The notes under the pieces: generated by a model
Databases searched by the model: none
What the model saw: the letters and a program-made list of their open reading frames with translations, nothing else
What the model was told of the DNA's origin: nothing
NCBI RefSeq assembly: GCF_003626645.1
Contig: NZ_RBAM01000002.1
Location: 62,001 to 126,000 of the forward strand
Length of the DNA: 64,000 bases
Direction: 5' to 3'
Source: Streptomyces klenkii
Lineage (GTDB): Bacteria; Actinomycetota; Actinomycetes; Streptomycetales; Streptomycetaceae
Made by a program: the position numbers and the translations under genes
Shown here: positions 8,783-16,812 of the stretch, piece by piece
Position numbering within the stretch: position 1 is the first letter of the stretch
Layout: every line of letters starts with the position of its first letter

Positions 8783-9508
8783 ATGAATTCACGCCAGCGT
8801 CGCGGGATCATCCTCCTGCTCCTGTCGGTGCTCTGCGCCCTCGGCGCGTTCGCCGGAGTCTTCGCGGTCGTCCACGACGCCGAGTCCAAGCTCGGCCCCG
8901 AGGCCACCGCGTACCGGCTGAAGGCCGACATCCCGGCCTACCAGCACCTGGAGAACGCCAAGGACCGCTTCGAGAAGGTCTCGATGCCCCGCCGCTGGCT
9001 GCCCTCCACGGCCGTCACCGACCTGCGCTACCTCGACGGCAAGATTTCCGTCACTCCCCTCCGTAAGGGATCGCTGCTCCAGCAGGACATGGCCGTCGCC
9101 CGGCCGGAGCTGCGGCCCGGACAGCAGGAGATCGCCATCATGATCGACGCGGCGACGGGCGTCGCGGGCAAGATCTACGCCGGGGCGAAGGTCAACGTCT
9201 ACGCCACCTTCGACGGCAAGGACCAGGGCGGCAAGCCGGTGTCCAAGGTCATCGTCACCAACGCCCAGGTCATCCAGGTCGGCAAGCTGACCCCCTTCGA
9301 CCGTGACGGCGGCAGCGGCGGCGCGACCGGCGTGCGGCGCGGCGGCGAAGCCGTGCCGATCACCTTCGCGCTGGACACCAAAGACGCCCAGCGGGTGGCG
9401 TACGCGGAGTCCTTCGCCTCCCACGTCCGGCTCGCGCTGGTCGCCCCCGGCGGCGACGACGCGGTCAGCGGCAGCGACCGCACCTACACGCTCGACGGCG
9501 ACAAGTAG
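8783..9508 (+). CDS. cpaB: CpaB/RcpC-like pilus assembly protein (SAF domain)
   Basis: A 241-residue membrane-anchored protein of the Flp/Tad pilus. One N-terminal membrane helix (about residues 8-28) is followed by an exported part with an SAF-type domain (about 50-110, 'ISVTPLRKGSLLQQDM') and the RcpC/CpaB region ('EIAIMIDAATGVAGKIYAGAKVNVYATF', about 115-145). In diderm bacteria CpaB helps the outer-membrane secretin; in this monoderm it more likely stabilises the pilus at the membrane or wall. ATG 8783 starts at the short basic stretch before the helix; in-frame sequence further upstream overlaps the preceding gene. It is 21 bases from the next gene and in the same operon. Confidence 0.87.
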   Translation: MNSRQRRGIILLLLSVLCALGAFAGVFAVVHDAESKLGPEATAYRLKADIPAYQHLENAKDRFEKVSMPRRWLPSTAVTDLRYLDGKISVTPLRKGSLLQQDMAVARPELRPGQQEIAIMIDAATGVAGKIYAGAKVNVYATFDGKDQGGKPVSKVIVTNAQVIQVGKLTPFDRDGGSGGATGVRRGGEAVPITFALDTKDAQRVAYAESFASHVRLALVAPGGDDAVSGSDRTYTLDGDK

Positions 9509-9529
9509 AGCAGGGGAGAGGGGAGAACG

Positions 9530-11218
9530 GTGACCATCAGGATCCTCCCGGCCGTCGGCGACCCGGACGCCGCCCGCGCCATCGGCGGCCTGCTCGGCCA
9601 GCTGCCCGGCGTCGAACCGCTGCCGGCCGTCGGGGACTCGGCCCGCCTGCTCGACACGCTCGCCGTGCTCGCGGCGGCCTCCGTCGACGAGCTCCCCGAG
9701 GTCGTGCTCGTCCACGAGCGGCTCGGCCCCCTGCCCGCGCTGGAAGTCATCCGCGAAGTCGCCCTGCGCTTCCCGGCGACCGGCGTCGTGCTCGTGACCG
9801 CCGACCAGGGGCCCGCGCTCTACGCCGCCGCCATGGACGTGGGCGCGCGCGGCCTCGCCGGCCTGCCGCTGTCGTACGAAGAGGTCGGTGCGCGCGTCCA
9901 GGCCGCCGCCCACTGGGCGACCGGCGTCCGCCGCCACCTGGGCAGCGGCGGCGAAGCGCCCGGCGGCGGGGCGGGCGGGACGCTGCTCGCCGTGGTCGGC
10001 GCCAAGGGCGGCGTCGGCACGACCGTCACCGCCGTCCAGCTCGCCCTCGCCGCGTGCGCCGCCGGGCGCAGCGTCGCCCTCGTCGACCTGGACCTCCAGT
10101 CGGGCGACATCGCCTCGTACCTGGACGTGCAGTTCCGCCGGTCGATCGCCGACCTGGCGGGCATCAGCGACATCTCGCCGCGGGTCCTCCAGGACGCCGT
10201 CTTCCCGCACCCGACGGGCCTCGGGCTGCTGCTGGCGCCCGCCGAGGGGGAGCGAGGCGAGGAGGTCGGCGACCTGGCGGCCCGGCAGATCGCGGCCGCG
10301 CTGCGCAGCCGGTACGAGCTGGTCATCGCCGACTGCGGCACGCAGATGACGGCCGCGGGCGCCGCCGTCGTGGAGACGGCCGACGCGGCGCTGCTGGTGA
10401 CGACGCCGGACGTGGTGTCCGTACGGGCCGCGAAACGCATGGTGCGGCTGTGGGACCGGCTCCAGATCCGCAAGGCCGCCGACACCGTGACCGTCCTCAA
10501 CCGGCACACCCGGCACAGCGAGATCCAGCCCGCCCTGGTGGAGCGCACCACGGGCACGCGGACCGCCCGGACCACGGTCCCGGCGGGCTACAAGGAGCTG
10601 CAACCCGCCGTCGACTCCGGGCGGATGCAGGACCTCGACGCCCGCTCGGGGGTCCGGCAGGCCCTGTGGGCCCTCGCGGGAGAGCTCGGGCTGATCACCG
10701 CCCCGGGCGCGGGCGCCGGGCCCTTACGCGGTGCCGCCGCCCACGCGAGCAGGTCGCTCACCGGAGGCGCACGGCGCCGGCGGGCCATAGGGAGCGGCGG
10801 CGCGGGCACCGGCGGCGGCACGGGGGCCGATCAGCTCGCCCCGGTGCCGATGGGGCGCTTCCGGCGGCGCGGGGGCGGTGACCGGGGGCAGGTCGCCGTG
10901 GAGTTCCTGGGCATCCTCCCGCTGATCCTCGTGGTGCTGGTGGCGGTGTGGCAGTGCGTGCTGGTCGGCTACACGTACGCGCTCGCGGGAAACGCGGCGG
11001 ACAAGGGCGCGCGGGCGGCCGCCGTCGGGGGCGACTGCGCGGCGGCGGCGCGCGCGGACCTGCCGGGGGCGTGGCGCGGCGGCCCGGAGTGCGGCGGGCA
11101 GGGCACGGGCGTCGTCCGCGCGGAGGTCTCCTTGCAGGTGCCCGCCCTGTTCCCGGGCCTGGTGAACTGGCCGTGGACGGTGACGGGTTCGGCGGGGGCG
11201 GCGGAGGAGGAGCGGTGA
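9530..11218 (+). CDS. TadZ/CpaE-type ATPase fused to a TadE-like pseudopilin
   Basis: A 562-residue two-part protein. Residues 1-125 resemble a receiver-like domain. About 150-400 is a ParA/MinD-type ATPase with deviant Walker A 'KGGVGTT' at 159-165, as in CpaE/TadZ, which positions the pilus machine. After a Gly-rich linker, residues 451-562 are TadE-like: 'DRGQVAVEF' followed by a membrane helix ('ILPLILVVLVAVWQCVLVG'). Gly453-Gln454 with Glu458 has the prepilin peptidase pattern G|x4E. There is no stop between the halves and no convincing ribosome site before the internal ATG 10850. Leu399 is a TTA codon (10724). The start is GTG 9530 after GGGGAGAGGGGAG. A stop-codon loss between two genes would look the same. 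Confidence 0.85.
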   Translation: MTIRILPAVGDPDAARAIGGLLGQLPGVEPLPAVGDSARLLDTLAVLAAASVDELPEVVLVHERLGPLPALEVIREVALRFPATGVVLVTADQGPALYAAAMDVGARGLAGLPLSYEEVGARVQAAAHWATGVRRHLGSGGEAPGGGAGGTLLAVVGAKGGVGTTVTAVQLALAACAAGRSVALVDLDLQSGDIASYLDVQFRRSIADLAGISDISPRVLQDAVFPHPTGLGLLLAPAEGERGEEVGDLAARQIAAALRSRYELVIADCGTQMTAAGAAVVETADAALLVTTPDVVSVRAAKRMVRLWDRLQIRKAADTVTVLNRHTRHSEIQPALVERTTGTRTARTTVPAGYKELQPAVDSGRMQDLDARSGVRQALWALAGELGLITAPGAGAGPLRGAAAHASRSLTGGARRRRAIGSGGAGTGGGTGADQLAPVPMGRFRRRGGGDRGQVAVEFLGILPLILVVLVAVWQCVLVGYTYALAGNAADKGARAAAVGGDCAAAARADLPGAWRGGPECGGQGTGVVRAEVSLQVPALFPGLVNWPWTVTGSAGAAEEER

Positions 11219-11703
11219 GCCTGCGGCGGCGTGCGGGACGCGATGCGAGCGGCCGGATCGCAGCCGGGCGGGCCGGGGCGGCGCGTCCTTCCGGTGTCGT
11301 CCGCCGCCGTGACCGCGGGTCCCTCTCCATCGAGCTCATCGGGTTCCTGCCGGTGCTCCTGCTCGTCGGGCTCGCCGCGATCCAGCTGGGGCTCGCCGCG
11401 TACGCCGCGCAGCAGGCCGGCAGCGCGGCCCGGGCCGCGGCGCGGACCGCGTCGCTCGACGACCCTCGCATGTCGCCGGCCGCGGCCGGGCGGGCCGCCA
11501 TGAGCGGGTGGCTGCGGACGGCCGGAGCGCCCGCCGCGGCCCCGTGCGCGGCCGGCGCCCCGCAGACCACGGCCGAGGTCACGGTCGTGATCCCCACCGT
11601 GCTGCCCCTGCTCGGCGAGCGGTCCGTGACCCGCCGGGCCACGATGCCCTGCCCGGCGGACCCCGGCACCGGCCTCTACCCGCCCCTGAGGAGCACCCCA
11701 TGA
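11215..11703 (+). CDS. TadE-like pseudopilin
   Basis: A 162-residue minor-pilin-like protein. A basic leader of about 38 residues ends in 'RRRDRGSLSIELIG', in which G|SLSIE matches the prepilin peptidase site with Glu at +5. A hydrophobic helix ('FLPVLLLVGLAAIQLGLAAYAA') follows, then an exported C-terminal part with a cysteine pair. TadE-type pseudopilins prime or cap Flp pilus assembly. GTG 11215 overlaps the previous stop (GTGA), and its TGA at 11701-11703 overlaps the cpaF start, so translation is coupled on both sides. Confidence 0.85.
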   Translation: MSLRRRAGRDASGRIAAGRAGAARPSGVVRRRDRGSLSIELIGFLPVLLLVGLAAIQLGLAAYAAQQAGSAARAAARTASLDDPRMSPAAAGRAAMSGWLRTAGAPAAAPCAAGAPQTTAEVTVVIPTVLPLLGERSVTRRATMPCPADPGTGLYPPLRSTP

Positions 11704-13043
11704 GCCTGCGGGCCCGTATCACCGCCCCCGAGCCCGCCGCCGACGGCAGGGAGTCGGGCCACCTCGTCCCCGTCTACCGGGCGAAGCTGCTCGAAGAGAT
11801 CGACCTCGCCGAGATGTCGGCGCTCGCCGCCTCCGAGCGCCGTACGCGGCTGGAGCGCGTCCTGGGCCACATCATCAGCCGCGAGGGACCGGTCCTGTCC
11901 ACCGCGGAACGGGACCGGCTCATCCGCCGTGTCGTGGACGAGGCGCTCGGCCTGGGCGTCCTCGAACCGCTCCTGGAGGACCCCTCCATCACCGAGATCA
12001 TGGTCAACGGGCCCGACCAGATCTTCATCGAGCGCGCGGGCCGGGTCGAGCCCGTACCCGTACGGTTCGCGTCGAACGAGCAGCTGATGCAGACCATCGA
12101 GCGCATCGTCTCCACCGTCAACCGCCGCGTGGACGAGTCGAACCCGATGGTCGACGCCCGGCTGCCGAGCGGCGAGCGCGTCAATGTCATCATCCCGCCC
12201 CTCGCCCTCAACGGCGCGACACTGACCATCCGCCGCTTCCCGCGCGCGTACACCCTGACCGAGCTCATCGGCATGGGCACGCTGGACGAGCAGATGCTGA
12301 TGCTGCTGTCCGCGCTCGTCCGGGCGAAGTTCAACGTGGTGGTGTCGGGGCCGACCGGCTCCGGCAAGACGACGCTGCTCAACGCCCTCTCGGGGCTGAT
12401 CCCGGAGGGCGAGCGCATCATCACCGTCGAGGACGCCGCCGAACTCCAGCTCCAGCAGGCGCACGTCATCCGCCTCGAATCGCGGCCGCCCAACGTCGAA
12501 GGTAAGGGCCGGATCACCATCCGCGACCTCGTCCGCAACTCGCTGCGCATGCGCCCCGACCGCATCATCGTCGGGGAGGTGCGCGGCGGCGAGACCCTCG
12601 ACATGCTCCAGGCGATGTCCACCGGCCACGACGGCTCGCTGGCCACCGTGCACGCCAACAGCGCGGAGGACGCGCTGATGCGGCTCCAGACGCTCGCCTC
12701 GATGTCGGAGGTCAAGGTCCCCTACGAGGCGCTGCGGGACCAGATCAACAGCGCCGTGGACTGCGTCATCCAGCTCACCCGGCAGGCCGACGGCTCCCGC
12801 CGCGTCGCGGAGGTCGCCCTGCTCGACTCCCACGGCCACGAGGACTACCGCCTGGCCACCGTCAGCCGCTTCGAGGCCCTGCCGGTGGACGCCGACCGGA
12901 TCGTGCGCGGCGGCTTCCGCCGCTTCCCGGTGCCGGAGCGGGTCGCGGACCGGCTGCGGCTCGCCGGGGAGTCCGTGCCGCCGGCCTTCGGCGTCGCGGC
13001 GTTCCCCGCCGAGCTGACGGTCCGCGAAGCGGGACAGCGGTAG
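11700..13043 (+). CDS. cpaF: CpaF/TadA-type secretion ATPase
   Basis: A 447-residue hexameric motor ATPase of the GSPII/TadA family, which powers Flp pilus extension (and, in some bacteria, retraction). The N-terminal domain spans about 1-190 and includes 'ITEIMVNGPDQIFIERAGR' at about 98-115. The catalytic core has Walker A GPTGSGKT at 217-224, the Asp box 'IITVEDAAELQL', the Walker B region 'RMRPDRIIVGEVRGGE' and the His box 'GHDGSLATVHANS'. All key residues are present and the length is typical. ATG 11700 overlaps the preceding gene (ATGA). It is followed closely by the inner-membrane platform genes tadB and tadC. Confidence 0.96.
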   Translation: MSLRARITAPEPAADGRESGHLVPVYRAKLLEEIDLAEMSALAASERRTRLERVLGHIISREGPVLSTAERDRLIRRVVDEALGLGVLEPLLEDPSITEIMVNGPDQIFIERAGRVEPVPVRFASNEQLMQTIERIVSTVNRRVDESNPMVDARLPSGERVNVIIPPLALNGATLTIRRFPRAYTLTELIGMGTLDEQMLMLLSALVRAKFNVVVSGPTGSGKTTLLNALSGLIPEGERIITVEDAAELQLQQAHVIRLESRPPNVEGKGRITIRDLVRNSLRMRPDRIIVGEVRGGETLDMLQAMSTGHDGSLATVHANSAEDALMRLQTLASMSEVKVPYEALRDQINSAVDCVIQLTRQADGSRRVAEVALLDSHGHEDYRLATVSRFEALPVDADRIVRGGFRRFPVPERVADRLRLAGESVPPAFGVAAFPAELTVREAGQR

Positions 13044-13057
13044 GGGGGAGGGGGATC

Positions 13058-14005
13058 ATGGATGATCTCGGGCAGCTTGTCGCGCTGACTGTCGGAGCCA
13101 CCCTGCTGGCCGGTGTCCTGGCCATCGTGGGCGTGCAGTTGTACGCATCAGGGAAGGCGCAGCGCCGCGCCCTGGCCGAGCGGCTCTCCGACGCGCCCGC
13201 CCTGCCGCCGGGCGGGCGCTCCCGGCGCTTAGCGCGCCTGGACCGGCGGCTGCGCGCCACGCGGGCGGGGCGCAGGCTGGAGCGGCGGCTCGCCGCGACC
13301 GGCCTGGACGTCACGCCCGCCGAATTCGCCGCCGGCACGCTGGCCGCCGCGGCCGGGCTGTGGCTGGTCGCGGCCGGCGCTCTCGCGCCGTTCTTCGGCC
13401 CTCTGGCCGCCGCCATCACCGTGTGGAGCGCGTCCGGCTTCCTCGCCCGCCAGCGCCGCAAACGCATCGAGAAGTTCATCAACCAGCTCCCCGAGCTCTC
13501 GCGCATCCTCGCCAACGCCACCCAGGCCGGGCTCGCCCTGCGCACCGCCCTCGGCATGGCCGCCGAGGAGATGGACGCCCCGGCCGGCGAGGAACTCGCC
13601 AAGGTCGCCGACCGGCTCGCCGTGGGGCACTCCGTCGACGACGCGCTGGGCGAGCTGGCCGACCGGCTGCCCTCCCGCGAGCTGGTCGTCCTCGTGACCA
13701 CCCTGGTGCTGTCCAACCGGGCCGGCGGCACGGTCGTCAGCTCGCTGCGCAACCTCACGCGGACGCTGGAGGAGCGCAAGGAGACCCGGCGCGAGGTCCG
13801 TACCCAGCTGTCCCAGGTGACCGTCACGGCGTACGTCGTCCCGCTGATGGGCCTCGGCACCCTGCTGCTCACGGACCGCATCGCGCCCGGCTCCATCGAC
13901 CGGATGACGTCGTCGTTCCTGGGCCAGGCGGCCGTGGTCACCGCTTTTGTGCTGTACGGGCTCGGGTTCTTCGTCATCCGCCGCTTGTCCCGGATCGACG
14001 TCTGA
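13058..14005 (+). CDS. tadB: TadB-type pilus membrane platform protein
   Basis: A 315-residue membrane protein of the GspF/TadB family. An N-terminal helix (about 7-27) and a pair of helices (about 95-130) precede the cytoplasmic T2SF domain (about 140-275, including 'FINQLPELSRILANATQAGLALRTAL'), and C-terminal helices follow (about 255-305). With TadC it forms the inner-membrane platform on which the CpaF ATPase acts. Leu58 is encoded by TTA (13229-13231), one of three such codons in the locus. ATG 13058 follows a strong GGGGGGAGGGGG site. Confidence 0.93.
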   Translation: MDDLGQLVALTVGATLLAGVLAIVGVQLYASGKAQRRALAERLSDAPALPPGGRSRRLARLDRRLRATRAGRRLERRLAATGLDVTPAEFAAGTLAAAAGLWLVAAGALAPFFGPLAAAITVWSASGFLARQRRKRIEKFINQLPELSRILANATQAGLALRTALGMAAEEMDAPAGEELAKVADRLAVGHSVDDALGELADRLPSRELVVLVTTLVLSNRAGGTVVSSLRNLTRTLEERKETRREVRTQLSQVTVTAYVVPLMGLGTLLLTDRIAPGSIDRMTSSFLGQAAVVTAFVLYGLGFFVIRRLSRIDV

Positions 14006-14075
14006 GGGCGGGGATTGGGGTTGGGCGTGGGGCGGGCGCCGGGGCGGAACGGGGCGGAGCGGAACGGATAGGGAC

Positions 14076-14972
14076 ATGGGACTGGTGGGAATCCTGCTGG
14101 GGCTGCTGGCCGCACTGTCCGTGGCGGGCCTCGTCGCGGGCGTCGTGCTCTGCCGCAGCGAGGCCAGGCTGCCGGACGACCTGGCGCTGGCCCTGGAGGT
14201 CGGCTCGACCCGTACGACGGTCGTCGGCTCGGCCGTGGACCGGCTCGGGATGCGCTACGCGCCGCTGGTGCTGCGGATGATGGGCGGCAAGCGGGTGGCC
14301 AAGGTCCGCAGCCGGATCGACCGCGCGGGCAACCCCGGCGGCCTGACCGTCGACCGGTACGCGGCCCGCCGCGCCGTCTACGGGGCCCTCGGCTTCGGCG
14401 GCGCGCTGGTGATGGCGGCGGACGGGCAGTTCCTCCTCGCCCTGCTGCTCGTGGCCTTCGGGCTCTTCTGGAACGAAGTCGGCATCCGGGCCGCCGTCCG
14501 CGAGCGCAAGGCCGCGATCGAACGGACGCTCCCGGACTTCCTCGACGTCCTCGCGGTGGTGGTCAGCGCGGGCCTCGGCTTCCGGCAGGCCCTGGAGCGC
14601 GTCGCCGAGCGCTACGAGGGTCCGTGGGCGGACGAACTGCGCATCACGCTGCGCCAGATGGACATGGGCGTCAGCCGCCGGCAGGCGTTCGAGGAGCTGC
14701 GCCGGCGCAACGACTCCGAGCAGGTGGCGCAGTTCGTCACGGCGTTGCAGCAGGGCGAGGAGCTGGGCGCCCCCATCGTCGACACCCTGATCGCCATCGC
14801 CGGCGATATGCGCCGCGTCGACGCCCAGCTGGCCCGCCGCCGGGCGGCGCGCGCGGTGCCGAAGGCGACCGTGGTGATCACGACGTTCATGGTCCCGGCC
14901 ACGATGATCCTGCTGGTGGCGGGGTTCTTCCTGGGGTCGGGCACGGACTTCGGCGATCTGATGGGGAGGTGA
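14076..14972 (+). CDS. tadC: TadC-type pilus membrane platform protein
   Basis: A 298-residue partner of TadB. It has an N-terminal helix ('GILLGLLAALSVAGLVAGVVL'), two central helices (about 100-140) and the T2SF cytoplasmic domain (about 150-270) with 'ERTLPDFLDVLAVVVSAGLGFRQALERV' and 'FVTALQQGEELGAPIVDTL', followed by a final helix ('FMVPATMILLVAGFFLG'). ATG 14076 begins the first helix and follows a purine-rich GATAGGGA. The 70-base gap from tadB is G-rich and holds nothing else recognisable. Downstream, 14973-15157 is a 185-bp gap before the pilin gene, probably with its own promoter because pilins need higher expression. Confidence 0.93.
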   Translation: MGLVGILLGLLAALSVAGLVAGVVLCRSEARLPDDLALALEVGSTRTTVVGSAVDRLGMRYAPLVLRMMGGKRVAKVRSRIDRAGNPGGLTVDRYAARRAVYGALGFGGALVMAADGQFLLALLLVAFGLFWNEVGIRAAVRERKAAIERTLPDFLDVLAVVVSAGLGFRQALERVAERYEGPWADELRITLRQMDMGVSRRQAFEELRRRNDSEQVAQFVTALQQGEELGAPIVDTLIAIAGDMRRVDAQLARRRAARAVPKATVVITTFMVPATMILLVAGFFLGSGTDFGDLMGR

Positions 14973-15157
14973 CCCGGGGGTGTCCTGGAAGGTGGCCCCG
15001 GTGCGGGTGGGGCGGAAGTGGTTCCAGCTGCCCCAACTGCCTTTAACAGAGGGTGAATGGTGGCGGATGGTCTGTTCCGCTACGGCTGTTCCGGCGTACT
15101 TTTCTTGTGCTCGCCCGCCTGCCCGGACGGGGCCGGCCGCCGACGGAGGGAAACGTG

Positions 15158-15322
15158 ATGGGAAAGCGCTTCTTGGGAAACGACCGGGGGCAGACCGCGA
15201 TCGAGTACCTCGGCATCATCGCCGTGGTGGTGGCGATCGTTCTGGTGCTGACCCGGACGGACTTCGGGAGCGCGATCGCGAGCGCCATCTCCGACAAGAT
15301 CAGCGAGGTGACGGGGGGCTGA
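15158..15322 (+). CDS. flp: Flp-type major pilin
   Basis: A 54-residue prepilin. A short basic leader 'MGKRFLGNDRG' precedes the cut site G|QTAIE with Glu at +5 and the Tyr next to it ('EYLG'), the hallmark of Flp pilins. The hydrophobic polymerisation helix follows ('IIAVVVAIVLVLTRT'), and a short polar tail ends in 'SDKISEVTGG'. The predicted processing enzyme is the A24 peptidase encoded at 20882. The start ATG 15158 follows GAGGGAAA; a GTG three bases earlier is possible. The mature subunit would be only about 43 residues, normal for the family. Confidence 0.93.
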   Translation: MGKRFLGNDRGQTAIEYLGIIAVVVAIVLVLTRTDFGSAIASAISDKISEVTGG

Positions 15323-15375
15323 GCGGGGGGTCGTCGGGGCGGCGGGACGGTCGGCTGATCGGGGGGCCGGGGCCG

Positions 15376-16110
15376 GTGGGGCGGTGGGCCGGTGGGCTGA
15401 GCGGTGGGCCGGTGGGGCGGGCCCACCGTGGCGGGCGCGACCGGGGGCAGGCGTTCCCTATCTACCTCACCGCCATTACCGCGCTCCTCTTCCTCGCCCT
15501 GGCCTTCTTCGCCGTCGGCCGGGCGGGCGCCACGAAGAACGGCGCCCAGACCGCCGCCGACGCCGCGGCCCTCGCCGCCGCGCAGACGTACCGCGACCAG
15601 CTCCGTACGGGCCTGCTGACGGCTGTCGGCGCGGGCGGCCCGTGGGCCGACTGGCTGGCCGGCCGCCTGGGTGATCCGGAGGCGGCCTGCGGCCGGGCCG
15701 AGCCCTACGCCCAGGCCAACGGCGCGAACGTCCAGGGGCGTTGTGTCGTCTCCGGGGGCCCGCTACCGGCCTCGTTCACGGTCACGGTCGAGTCCGCCGC
15801 GGCGGTCGGGAAGTCCGTCGTCCCGGGGACGGAGAGCCGGCACGCGACCGCTACGGCACGGGCGGTCGTCGAGCCGCGGTGCTGGGCGCTGCCGCCTGCC
15901 CCGTCCTCCCCGCCTGCCTCGTCCGCCCCGCCGTCGTCGTCCCCCGGCGGTCCGGGGCCGTCCGCGAGTCCGTCCGGCGGGGCGGCGGAGGGGAAGCCCG
16001 CCGTCGAGATCGTCTGCGACGGCGAGACCGTACGCATCGAGCCGGGCCGGCCCGGGGCCCCGGTGAGGGCGGCGACGCTCTTCACCGTACGGCTGGCGGA
16101 CGGCGCGTGA
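15376..16110 (+). CDS. TadG-like / pilus-associated membrane protein
   Basis: About 244 residues from GTG 15376; the true start is uncertain because the 5' region is a GC-rich repeat and GTG 15412 is also possible. The core 'RDRGQAFPIYLTAITALLFLALAFFAVGRAG' resembles TadE/TadG leaders but lacks the Glu at +5, so it is probably a TadG-type membrane-anchored protein rather than a cleaved pseudopilin. 'NGAQTAADAAALAAAQTYRDQL' is typical of this actinomycete family. The C-terminal half is exported, with a Pro/Ser-rich linker (about residues 175-205) and a few cysteines. It lies 53 bases after the pilin gene in the same operon. Confidence 0.8.
   Translation: MGRWAGGLSGGPVGRAHRGGRDRGQAFPIYLTAITALLFLALAFFAVGRAGATKNGAQTAADAAALAAAQTYRDQLRTGLLTAVGAGGPWADWLAGRLGDPEAACGRAEPYAQANGANVQGRCVVSGGPLPASFTVTVESAAAVGKSVVPGTESRHATATARAVVEPRCWALPPAPSSPPASSAPPSSSPGGPGPSASPSGGAAEGKPAVEIVCDGETVRIEPGRPGAPVRAATLFTVRLADGA
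15381..15416. repeat. 16-bp tandem repeat at the 5' end of the TadG-like gene
   Basis: An exact 16-bp unit GCGGTGGGCCGGTGGG occurs at 15381-15396 and 15401-15416 (period 20 bp), with partial copies before it. It obscures the translation start of the TadG-like gene and could be slippage-prone. Confidence 0.8.
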
Positions 16111-16217
16111 ACCCGGTGACCGGGACTGGGGCCGGGGCCGGGACCGGGACCGGCGGTTTCCGGAGCCCGCCCGACGAACGTCCTCCTGGCGAACGTCCTC
16201 CTGACGAACGAAGGAAC

Positions 16218-16805
16218 ATGACCATGACGATGCGGCACACGACGAAGGCCCGCAGGGGCGCCGCGGCGGCCGTGCTCGCGGCCGTCATGGCCCTGACCGC
16301 GGCCGGCTGCGGCGACGACGGCGGAGGGGGCGGTGCGGGCGCTCGCGCGTCCGGCAAGGCGTCCGCGCCGCCCGGCGAGGCCAAGAACCGCCCCCAGGAC
16401 CAGCCGCCGTCCGGCGCCATCGGCGAGATGAAGGGCCCGGACGGGATAGCCGTGGCCATCACCTCGGTCGTCCGGGACGAGGGCGGATTCGTAACGGTCA
16501 ACGGCACGCTCACCAACGGAGGTTCCCGGCCGTTCAATGCCATCCACTGGCTGTCGAAGGAGACGGAGATGAAGTCCCGCTCCTCCGTCTCGGGAGCCTC
16601 ACTTGTCGACGCCTCGGGCAAGAAGCGCTACCTGGTCCTCCGTGACACCGACGGCGAGTGCCTGTGCAGCACGGGCCTGACCAACGTCAAGCCCAACGAG
16701 AGCCGCCCGGTCTTCGCGCAGTTCCCCGCGCCCCCGGCCGACGTCAACGAGGTGGACTTCCAGCTCCCCACCATGCCGTCCGTCCACGTGAAGATCTCGG
16801 GGTGA
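16218..16805 (+). CDS. Secreted lipoprotein of unknown function in the pilus locus
   Basis: A 195-residue lipoprotein. Residues 1-30 form a lipoprotein signal with lipobox 'LTAAGC', so Cys31 should be lipidated and the protein held on the outer face of the membrane. A Gly-rich spacer is followed by a beta-rich domain (about 75-195, 'VAITSVVRDEGGFVTVNGTLTNGG') that resembles an immunoglobulin-like or DUF4352-type fold. A cysteine pair ('CLC') is near residue 152. ATG 16218 follows GAACGAAGGAAC. It is seven bases from the OmpA-domain gene. Function is not recognised; a role in anchoring or envelope sensing for the pilus is inferred only from position. Confidence 0.85.
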   Translation: MTMTMRHTTKARRGAAAAVLAAVMALTAAGCGDDGGGGGAGARASGKASAPPGEAKNRPQDQPPSGAIGEMKGPDGIAVAITSVVRDEGGFVTVNGTLTNGGSRPFNAIHWLSKETEMKSRSSVSGASLVDASGKKRYLVLRDTDGECLCSTGLTNVKPNESRPVFAQFPAPPADVNEVDFQLPTMPSVHVKISG

Positions 16806-16812
16806 GCGCGCC

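Noticed and set aside
10850..11218. Separate tadE gene starting at ATG 10850
   Set aside because: No ribosome binding site precedes this ATG and there is no stop codon in the upstream frame, so the fusion is the simpler reading.
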